7,419 nt of DNA from Chloroflexota bacterium (GTDB lineage Bacteria; Chloroflexota; Anaerolineae; Promineifilales; Promineifilaceae), in contig QQUD01000092.1 of the NCBI GenBank assembly GCA_008501785.1, positions 1-7,419 on the forward strand, in the 5' to 3' direction. A program made the position numbers and the translations under genes. Shown here piece after piece: positions 1 to 4,959 of this stretch. Positions within the stretch are counted from its first letter, which is position 1; each line of letters starts with the position of its first letter. The notes below the pieces were generated by a model. It searched no databases. It was not told the origin of the DNA and saw nothing but the letters and a program-made list of their open reading frames with translations.

Positions 1-1
1 A

Positions 2-335
2 CGGTTCATCCCCACGGGTGTGGGGAAAACAAAGTCATAGCAGTCGCTCCTTGCTTTTGGGGCGGTTCATCCCCACGGGTGTGGGGAAAACGGAAAACGG
101 TGCCGGATGGCGGCAGTATATTTCGGTTCATCCCCACGGGTGTGGGGAAAACGCCATACCCCGACTCGCTTCTAAAAAACGCGACGGTTCATCCCCACGG
201 GTGTGGGGAAAACCGACGCTTCGGCACCATCGGACGTGGGCGGAGCGGTTCATCCCCACGGGTGTGGGGAAAACGGCATAATGTTCTCCTACGTGACAAA
301 AATCGACGGTTCATCCCCACGGGTGTGGGGAAAAC
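2..335 (-). CRISPR. Type I-E CRISPR array, leader-proximal end (6 repeats, 5 spacers)
   Basis: Six 29-bp repeats lie at 2-30, 63-91, 124-152, 185-213, 246-274 and 307-335. All six are identical, and they are separated by five spacers of exactly 32 bp, giving a strict 61-bp period. On the + strand the repeat starts CGGTTCATCCCC and ends GTGGGGAAAAC. It resembles the reverse complement of the E. coli I-E repeat, so the crRNA is read from the minus strand, in line with the cas genes. In that orientation the repeat holds a 6-bp stem, CCCCAC/GTGGGG, with loop ACCC. Cas6e cleavage at the base of the stem would leave the 8-nt 5' handle AUGAACCG (E. coli has AUAAACCG). Base 1 is the last base of a further spacer, so the array continues off the left edge. 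The absence of repeat decay fits the leader-proximal, young end. Spacer targets cannot be determined here. Confidence 0.98.
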
Positions 336-387
336 CCTTCGCGTTGACAAAGGGGTGTATGTAGGGTTGTTGGTTCGCTGACCCCCT
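336..387 (-). promoter_or_regulatory. CRISPR leader region between cas2e and the first repeat
   Basis: Only 52 bp separate the cas2e stop codon from the first repeat in the transcription direction, so this stretch must hold most of the leader, where Cas1-Cas2 insert new spacers. It is not strongly AT-rich. No full match to the IHF consensus (WATCAANNNNTTR) is visible; only a TCAA core occurs, in TTTGTCAACGCG close to the repeat. I see no convincing -35/-10 pair on the minus strand. The array may therefore be read through from the cas operon, or from a promoter inside cas2e. A 5-bp GC stem (CCCCC at 382-386, GGGGG at 395-399) spans the cas2e stop but has no U-tract. The assignment rests on position only. 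Confidence 0.6.
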
Positions 388-732
388 TTATGTTGGGGGA
401 GCTTCGAGCCGTTTTAGCCGCTTGCTGATGATACTTCCATTGGCTTTTTCTGCCAAATTGTGTGGAATTTGGATGAGCTGCAACCCTTCGCATTCGATGA
501 TTTGGCGGCTGGTGTCGCCATCGGCCCGCATTTGGAACCGCTGCTCGGTGTTCGTAGACCAAATCTGTAGAATGCCACCTGTTTTCTTGTGGTTACAGCA
601 TTTTTCCCACAGCTTGTCGCGCACCAGTGCCGACACCTGGCCGACAAAAACGCCAGCTCGTGGTTCGAGCAGCCAGCGGCTCAGTTCGCCACGTAGTCCA
701 ATCGGTACTTTTTCGAGAATCATGATGATCAT
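388..732 (-). CDS. cas2e: CRISPR-associated endonuclease/integration subunit Cas2, I-E type
   Basis: A 114-residue Cas2e protein. In the cytoplasm Cas2 forms the central dimer that bridges two Cas1 dimers in the spacer-integration complex. The family signature is clear: E7-K-V-P-x-G-L-R-G-E-L near residues 7-16, W20-L-L-E-x-R-A-G-V-F-V-G-x-V-S-A at 20-35, R38-x-K-L-W-E at 38-43, then I57-W-S-T-N-T-E-Q-R-F. E7 aligns with E9 of E. coli Cas2. The ATG at 732 has an AGGAGG-type ribosome site only 4 nt upstream; a second ATG at 723 would sit 13 nt away but would cut into the first beta strand, so 732 is preferred. The protein is about 20 residues longer than E. coli Cas2 (94 aa), with a basic C-terminal tail (SKRLKRLE) running towards the leader. 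It lies 93 bp after cas1e. Confidence 0.96.
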   Translation of the reverse strand: MIIMILEKVPIGLRGELSRWLLEPRAGVFVGQVSALVRDKLWEKCCNHKKTGGILQIWSTNTEQRFQMRADGDTSRQIIECEGLQLIQIPHNLAEKANGSIISKRLKRLEAPPT

Positions 733-759
733 GGTGCCTCCTTTTAGGGCTAGAGTTTT

Positions 760-813
760 GAGCGAGAGCGAGAGGAAAGAGCCTGAAAGATTTGTTTCCT
801 CTAGCTCTCGCTC
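760..813. repeat. Long imperfect inverted repeat between cas1e and cas2e
   Basis: Two 19-nt arms, 760-778 and 795-813, are reverse complements with one mismatch and enclose a 16-nt loop. The arms are built from a purine/pyrimidine hexamer (GAGCGA on one side, CTCTCG on the other), so several registers can pair. A 9-nt direct repeat, CCTCTAGCT, occurs at 798-806 and again at 823-831; the second copy overlaps the last sense codon and the TAG stop of cas1e. Neither strand shows a U-tract after the stem, so a classic intrinsic terminator is not supported. It may be a dispersed repeat, an RNA-stability element or a spacer that limits read-through into cas2e. Confidence 0.75.
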
Positions 814-825
814 TCGCTCTATCCT

Positions 826-1737
826 CTAGCTATTTTCGATCTGGTCCCAATAATGGGTGGGGAGGGCGGGGTCGGCGTCGATGTCGCCCTTGGGTTCGAT
901 GGGGTGGGCGTCGATGTCTGGGATGTTGAGCAGTTCGTCGATGTCTGGCAGGATGCGTTTGAGCAGTTTGGCGTTTTTGAAGGATTGGCGGCAGGCAGTA
1001 CGTACGCGACTCTCTATTTTGTCTGTTGATTTGGCAACGGTGGCAAAGGCTGTGGGAATGGTGAGTTCGACTTTGTAGAGGTCGGCAATGTCGTAGACGA
1101 AGGAAAGCTGCTTGCCGTTGTGAATGAAGCCGAGTCCTGGTGAGTAGCCGCCGGAGACGATGGCGGCGTGGCAGATGCCGTTGAGCAGGGCGTTGGCGGC
1201 GGAGAGGGCGCGGTTGATGGGGTCGGTGGTGCTCCAACTGCCGCGATTGTATTTACGGCCGTGCCAGGGTACACCATGTTTTTTGCTGGCCTGTGCGTAT
1301 GCTTGACGGACGCGCACGCCTTCTTTGCCGCGAATTTGGGGAAGTGTAAGATCATCTGGCAGGGTGGTGTTGAAGCGGTGGCGGTACATGTTGATGACAA
1401 CTTGGATGCGTTTGGCCGGGTCGCTAACGAGTTCTGCTTGCCGCAGCAGCCGGGTGGCCTTGCGGGTTTCGCCGGTTCCTTGTGCATAGAAGCGTGTTGC
1501 CTCTTGGCCCAGCCAGAGGATGGAGCAGCCGCTGCGGGCGAGGATGTTGACGGCGGCATGGGTGATGCTGGTGCCGGGCCCGAGCATGAGCACGGACAGG
1601 TTGGCGGTGGGGATGAGGGTACGGCCGTTTTTCTTCACATATTCGATAGCTTGTTGTTTTTTGTCGATGATGGCATGTTCGATGTAGTGGTAGCTGAGGC
1701 TGTCGCGCAGCTTGGGTAGTTCGTGTAGGTTTTGCAT
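826..1737 (-). CDS. cas1e: CRISPR-associated integrase Cas1, I-E type
   Basis: A 303-residue Cas1e, nearly the same length as E. coli Cas1 (305 aa). It is the metal-dependent integrase that joins pre-spacers to the leader end of the array, acting with Cas2 in the cytoplasm. The active-site set is intact: E139 (in R-G-K-E-G), H206 (in G-F-I-H-N-G-K), D216 and D219 (in Y-D-I-A-D-L-Y-K). These match E141, H208, D218 and D221 of E. coli Cas1 with a constant offset of 2. The N-terminal part shows L52-G-P-G-T-S-I-T-H and C71-S-I-L-W-L-G. The ATG at 1737 is preceded by AGGAG with a 6-nt gap, overlapping the end of a heptad repeat. The C-terminal tail is rich in D and P, as is common in the subtype. 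The gene follows cas6e after 143 bp and ends inside the repeat sequence before cas2e. Confidence 0.98.
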   Translation of the reverse strand: MQNLHELPKLRDSLSYHYIEHAIIDKKQQAIEYVKKNGRTLIPTANLSVLMLGPGTSITHAAVNILARSGCSILWLGQEATRFYAQGTGETRKATRLLRQAELVSDPAKRIQVVINMYRHRFNTTLPDDLTLPQIRGKEGVRVRQAYAQASKKHGVPWHGRKYNRGSWSTTDPINRALSAANALLNGICHAAIVSGGYSPGLGFIHNGKQLSFVYDIADLYKVELTIPTAFATVAKSTDKIESRVRTACRQSFKNAKLLKRILPDIDELLNIPDIDAHPIEPKGDIDADPALPTHYWDQIENS

Positions 1738-1746
1738 GGTGAACTC

Positions 1747-1802
1747 CTGTGATCGGTGATTCGTGGTCGGTAATCCGTAAACGATAATCGGTGGTCAGTA
1801 AT
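1747..1802 (-). repeat. Degenerate heptad tandem repeat upstream of cas1e
   Basis: Read on the minus strand, 56 nt divide into eight consecutive 7-nt units without a gap. Examples are ATTACTG, ACCACCG and ATTACCG. Other units differ at one to three positions; six of the eight end in G after a pyrimidine or purine, and all eight have A at position 4. Two-unit (14-nt) periodicity is also visible, alternating ATTA- and ACCA-type units. The last unit runs into the cas1e ribosome binding site. A possible ninth unit (TTCACCA) lies just upstream at 1803-1809. Heptad tandem repeats are known in intergenic DNA of filamentous cyanobacteria, but with different sequences; no relationship is claimed. Confidence 0.7.
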
Positions 1803-1842
1803 TGGTGAACCTGGTATTTGGTTGTTAAGGTGCGTGTTGATG

Positions 1843-1876
1843 AGACCCCAAGGGTTTTGGAAAACCCTTGGGGTCT
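1843..1876. repeat. Perfect 16-bp palindrome between cas6e and cas1e
   Basis: The arms 1843-1858 (AGACCCCAAGGGTTTT) and 1861-1876 are exact reverse complements around a central GG, giving a 34-bp near-palindrome. It starts 5 bp after the cas6e stop codon in the transcription direction. As RNA it would form a very stable hairpin with the tightest A-U pairs at the loop. No U-tract follows on the minus strand, so it is not a textbook intrinsic terminator, although it could pause RNA polymerase or protect the upstream mRNA from 3' exonucleases. The perfect arms also fit a recently copied dispersed palindromic element. Confidence 0.85.
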
Positions 1877-1880
1877 GGTG

Positions 1881-2540
1881 CTAGCCGGGGGCTATGGATA
1901 ACAACCCACAGCCGAATGCTTTGGCGGGGCCGATGCCTTGTCGCAGCGCGGTACTGAATTTGGTGGTGTCGGTGATTTGAAGACGGCCGTTTATCAACAC
2001 CGTGTAAATGGTCAGCTTTTTGTGATAGCCGGTTTGTTTGCCTTCGGGTTTAATGATGGCGTCGATGATGGTAAAACCGCTTTTGGCGGCTTGTTTGTTT
2101 AGCCATTCGCACTGTTTGTCTTCGTGTACAAGCGGGACGCGGTTGCTGTTAAGGCGGTTTCCGTTTGCGTCGCGGCGCACTTTTTTGATGGTGGGGTTGG
2201 CACGGAGACGGAATTGGAGAAAACGGCCGTTTTGTAGGGCCAGCTCGACTGCTTTGATAGCTGGATTATCTAAACCACTGAATGGATCGGCAGGCAGCAG
2301 ATATTCTTTTGCTTGTAACCAACCCCAATCAGGTGCGGTTTCGGATTGTACCAGGAGCATCATCTGACCGCTGTGGCCGCTGAAACCACCGGGATTGATT
2401 TCGAGCCGGTGCAGGACATTGGCAGCTTTGCGGTCGCTGCCAAAGGCACGCAAAATGGTGCGGTGCAGGTTATAGGGATCGGATATTTCGCGCTTCACCT
2501 GGCGAGAATATGGGTTTAGCAGTAATCGTGATAGGTACAT
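1881..2540 (-). CDS. cas6e: CRISPR RNA endoribonuclease Cas6e (CasE/Cse3)
   Basis: A 219-residue endoribonuclease that cuts the repeat hairpin of pre-crRNA and stays bound to it as the head of Cascade. The N-terminus M-Y-L-S-R-L-L-L-N-P is typical. Y23 and H26 (in D-P-Y-N-L-H-R) match the numbering of the catalytic Y23 and H26 of T. thermophilus Cse3. F110-R-L-R-A-N-P sits in the middle, and the C-terminal glycine-rich loop Q201-G-I-G-P-A-K-A-F-G-C-G-L-L-S is complete. The reading frame is open upstream to 2693, but the start at 2540 is chosen because it yields the conserved M-Y-L-S start, leaves 2 nt after the cas5e stop and has GGAGG 10 nt upstream; the longer N-terminus is low-complexity and overlaps cas5e. 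Confidence 0.97.
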   Translation of the reverse strand: MYLSRLLLNPYSRQVKREISDPYNLHRTILRAFGSDRKAANVLHRLEINPGGFSGHSGQMMLLVQSETAPDWGWLQAKEYLLPADPFSGLDNPAIKAVELALQNGRFLQFRLRANPTIKKVRRDANGNRLNSNRVPLVHEDKQCEWLNKQAAKSGFTIIDAIIKPEGKQTGYHKKLTIYTVLINGRLQITDTTKFSTALRQGIGPAKAFGCGLLSIAPG

Positions 2541-2542
2541 GG

Positions 2543-3208
2543 CTAGCCTGCCTCCAACAGTATCGTTTGCGTGTAACGTGGATGGTAAACGCGATGACTG
2601 CGTGCAACGAGATGATCGCGGCGGCGAACGGCGCTGCTGGTCGTTGGGTCGCATTCTAATACGGCCGTTAACTGCACAGCATCCGGTGGCCACTTGTGTG
2701 CTTGCAGTGCCATTTGCAAGTTATCGTATTCACCAACGCCATCGAAAATGGGTCGGGATGGTGGGCAAGATTTGCGTCCAAGGTAGATGGGCCAGACCGG
2801 ATTTTGTACGGCGGCTGCCATTTGTGCGATAACGGACACTTCTCCGCGCAATGCTACTAAAAAAGAAGCGTCGCACAAATAATCTCTGTATGAGATTTCT
2901 GTATGCGGTTTGCCGCTGCTTTTCTTGGGTTTGCCTTGTGCTGTTAACAGCATCGGTTTATTAGAACCGCCGCCAATCGTATGGTAATCGGTCAGACGCA
3001 CACCAGGTTTGTCTACGCGGACGCCCATTTCCACCGCTTCGGACAAAGCCTTGATGGGCGCGTCTGTGCCAATCCCCAGCGCACAGGCAGCGAGGCCAAT
3101 GATGCCCGATTTGGTTGGTTCGGGGGCCGTGTCGCGGATACTCCAGCGGCCACGCTCACCCCACGACTGCATCGCGCCTTCGAGACGCAGGAAGAGTGTG
3201 TTAGTCAT
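2543..3208 (-). CDS. cas5e: Cascade subunit Cas5e (CasD)
   Basis: A 221-residue Cas5e (E. coli CasD has 224). It caps the 5' handle of the crRNA at the foot of Cascade and contacts Cse1 and the last Cas7. The N-terminal RAMP strand with L7-R-L-E-G-A-M-Q-S-W-G is present, followed by P31-T-K-S-G-I-I-G-L-A-A-C-A-L-G and the C-terminal Y142-L-G-R-K-S-C-P-P-S-R-P segment. The ATG at 3208 overlaps the end of cas7e by 8 nt and has AGGAG 7 nt upstream, which suggests translational coupling. The stop lies 2 nt before the cas6e start. Confidence 0.97.
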   Translation of the reverse strand: MTNTLFLRLEGAMQSWGERGRWSIRDTAPEPTKSGIIGLAACALGIGTDAPIKALSEAVEMGVRVDKPGVRLTDYHTIGGGSNKPMLLTAQGKPKKSSGKPHTEISYRDYLCDASFLVALRGEVSVIAQMAAAVQNPVWPIYLGRKSCPPSRPIFDGVGEYDNLQMALQAHKWPPDAVQLTAVLECDPTTSSAVRRRDHLVARSHRVYHPRYTQTILLEAG

Positions 3209-4331
3209 TGACCGTCTCCTGAATTTGACCGACTGTCCACTGCTGCAAATTGGGCAGGGATTGCAGATTGTTGGCGGTGGTTATTTCGGTGGGGATGGTG
3301 GCGAAATAGGCAGAACGGCCGTTTAAGCTGTAAGCAGTCCGCAGCTGTTTCGCATAGGTGTCCAATGTCTTGATTGAGTTTTCCATCAACGAACCGCTGC
3401 GATTGTGTGCTGGCGTGAGAAATGCATTGGCGTAACTGACTGGCACATTGGCATCGTTGATGTCTACCATCACAAAATCGGGCAGGTTTTGAGCAGCAAA
3501 ACTGTTTTGTTTGCCGCTGGGTTGGGCAATGGCAGCGGCTTCGATGAGGGCAGATACGGCACGTGTGGCAACTTCGGTATCACCACCAAGATTTTCAACT
3601 AATTTTTCCCAATGGATATTGAAATATTTGTAATAGGTAGAGCTGTTGAACTCTACATCTCCAATCATTCCCGCGCCGGTATCTTCGCTGCTGGGCTTGA
3701 GATCGTCAACGGCCGTAAAATAATCGTATTCAGCCACAATGCGATTGGTGGATAGTGCGTGAGCAACCTGTACGGCCGCATGCACATCTTCAAAAGCGGC
3801 CGATGTGGTCATGCGGCCAAACATGGCGATGTCTACCGACAGGGGCAAGCTGGCACCCATCGTTTTGGTGATTTCGTCAATTTTGAGCGATTTCCATTTC
3901 TTGTCGCCAACTTCTTCGTATTTTGCCAGCAATTTTTCGGCGATTTGCTGTACCTCGCCACTGCCGATGAAGATGAGCTGGCGCGTTTCTGCTTTTTCGG
4001 GGTCTACAACCACTTCCTTACGTTTGGTTGATTCTTGCCCGATCTCGGGAGCGCGGGCAACGATGGCCTCACGCACGTTGTCATCTACGTTCATCTCTTT
4101 TAGGGCACCGCTGATCAGCTGCGGCAGGCGGCGCGTGCGGTTTGCCAGCAGTTTGTCTGATTTGAATGCTTCAACAAAAGTAGTGGATTGTCGGATGCTG
4201 CGCTTGAGGCATTGGCTGGAAATGCGGCCGCGCTGGTGTCCACCAAAGACGGCACTTTTGGGGGAGCCGGAATCGTCGCGGTTAAGGTTTGATGGAACAT
4301 AGTTGTGCAGCATATGAATTTGGATTAACAT
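3201..4331 (-). CDS. cas7e: Cascade backbone subunit Cas7e (CasC/Cse4)
   Basis: A 376-residue Cas7e (E. coli CasC has 363). Six copies form the helical backbone of Cascade that holds the crRNA spacer. Family motifs are clear at the N-terminus: I3-Q-I-H-M-L-H-N-Y, L16-N-R-D-D-S-G-S-P-K, F29-G-G and R36-I-S-S-Q-C-L-K-R-S-I-R. D-I-A-M-F-G-R-M in the middle marks the RAMP core, followed by D-V-H-A-A-V-Q-V-A-H-A. The ATG at 4331 has AGGAG 8 nt upstream. The gene begins a new tight cluster (cas7e-cas5e-cas6e) after a 64-nt gap containing two hairpins, and overlaps cas5e by 8 nt. Confidence 0.98.
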   Translation of the reverse strand: MLIQIHMLHNYVPSNLNRDDSGSPKSAVFGGHQRGRISSQCLKRSIRQSTTFVEAFKSDKLLANRTRRLPQLISGALKEMNVDDNVREAIVARAPEIGQESTKRKEVVVDPEKAETRQLIFIGSGEVQQIAEKLLAKYEEVGDKKWKSLKIDEITKTMGASLPLSVDIAMFGRMTTSAAFEDVHAAVQVAHALSTNRIVAEYDYFTAVDDLKPSSEDTGAGMIGDVEFNSSTYYKYFNIHWEKLVENLGGDTEVATRAVSALIEAAAIAQPSGKQNSFAAQNLPDFVMVDINDANVPVSYANAFLTPAHNRSGSLMENSIKTLDTYAKQLRTAYSLNGRSAYFATIPTEITTANNLQSLPNLQQWTVGQIQETVND

Positions 4332-4355
4332 TTAAATTTCTCCTGTAAATGTGTA

Positions 4356-4395
4356 TGGCGATTTTGCAAATCGCCACCCGATTTACAAAATCGGG
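4356..4395. repeat. Two tandem hairpins between cse2 and cas7e
   Basis: Hairpin A (4356-4376) has 9-bp arms, TGGCGATTT and AAATCGCCA, around TGC. Hairpin B (4377-4395) has 8-bp arms, CCCGATTT and AAATCGGG, around ACA. They abut with no gap and share the core CGATTT-N3-AAATCG, which suggests duplication of one palindrome. Hairpin B starts directly after the cse2 TAG in the transcription direction. The pair is followed by about 10 nt and then the cas7e ribosome site, with no U-tract. A REP-like dispersed element or an mRNA processing/stability signal is possible. Confidence 0.85.
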
Positions 4396-4959
4396 CTACG
4401 GGTTTGTTTGTTTTTCGGGTTTGGAGGCGACGTAATCACGTGCCCATTTTCGTTGGACGTACCGGTTGGGGTGTGTCCAGCCTAAGACATCTTTGGTTAG
4501 CTGTTCCCAATTGATGGTGATCCAATCGTTGGCCAAGCGAATAATGGCCTGGCGCAGTTGGAAAGGTAGCTGATCTTCGTTGGCATCGAGCAAGCGGGAG
4601 AACCGGCGGTCAAAGCCGGTTTCGTTTTGCTGGCTGCGAGCAAATCGGAAGGAACTGCCTAATGTGGAGGAATGTGAAACGGCCGTTTCCTCTCCATTAG
4701 TTTCCTTTTCGGTTCCACCTCTTTTACGATCTTTCTCTCGCTGCATCTTGTCGAATGGGTAGAGCGTGGAGATAAGAAAGTAACGGTCTTCAGCCCAGGG
4801 CTGAATGCCATAGGGCGCAATTTTTTGGAAAAAGAGCAGGCTGACTTGATGGGATTCGGCTAACGATCTGCCAGCGTTGCGTTTTAGCCGTGCCCGTTCG
4901 CCGTCGTCAAGCTGTGACAGATTTTTGATAAATTCTTTTACATATTTATTTTCACTCAT
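4396..4959 (-). CDS. cse2: Cascade small subunit Cse2 (CasB)
   Basis: A 187-residue Cse2 (E. coli CasB has about 160). Two copies form the belly of Cascade and stabilise the displaced target strand. Conserved blocks are visible: R24-L-K-R-N-A-G-R at 24-31, F103 to R108 (S-F-R-F-A-R), F117-D-R-R-F-S-R-L-L-D-A, L131-P-F-Q-L-R-Q-A-I-I-R-L and I149-N-W-E-Q-L-T-K-D-V-L-G-W. The ATG at 4959 overlaps the cse1 stop as ATGA and has AGGAGG 7 nt upstream. A hydrophilic charged stretch at about 72-98 (many K, R, E, T, S) accounts for much of the extra length and probably forms a loop. Confidence 0.96.
   Translation of the reverse strand: MSENKYVKEFIKNLSQLDDGERARLKRNAGRSLAESHQVSLLFFQKIAPYGIQPWAEDRYFLISTLYPFDKMQREKDRKRGGTEKETNGEETAVSHSSTLGSSFRFARSQQNETGFDRRFSRLLDANEDQLPFQLRQAIIRLANDWITINWEQLTKDVLGWTHPNRYVQRKWARDYVASKPEKQTNP

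Noticed and set aside
344..349. TTGACA as a -35 box on the plus strand beside the array
   Set aside because: No -10-like hexamer lies 16-18 bp downstream, and transcription in that direction would run against cas2e.
18..381. Plus-strand open frames across the array encoding repeated R-F-I-P-T-G-V-G-K-T
   Set aside because: The periodic peptide is only the translation of the CRISPR repeat with a 61-bp period; there is no ribosome site and no coding signal.
422..829. 135-codon plus-strand frame opposite cas2e
   Set aside because: It is antisense to a clear Cas2 and its end is translated from the hexamer hairpin region; no recognisable motif.
1168..1719. 183-codon plus-strand frame opposite cas1e
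   Set aside because: It is a shadow of cas1e: Gly/Ala/Val/Asp-rich, no family motif, while the minus strand carries a complete Cas1 with all active-site residues.
1843..1876. Rho-independent terminator after cas6e
   Set aside because: The stem is strong, but neither strand has a run of T after it, and cas1e continues in the same direction without a clear promoter of its own.
2541..2693. N-terminal extension of cas6e to 2693
   Set aside because: The 51 extra residues overlap cas5e, are Arg/Ser/Pro-rich and unlike Cas6e; the conserved M-Y-L-S start at 2540 has its own ribosome site.
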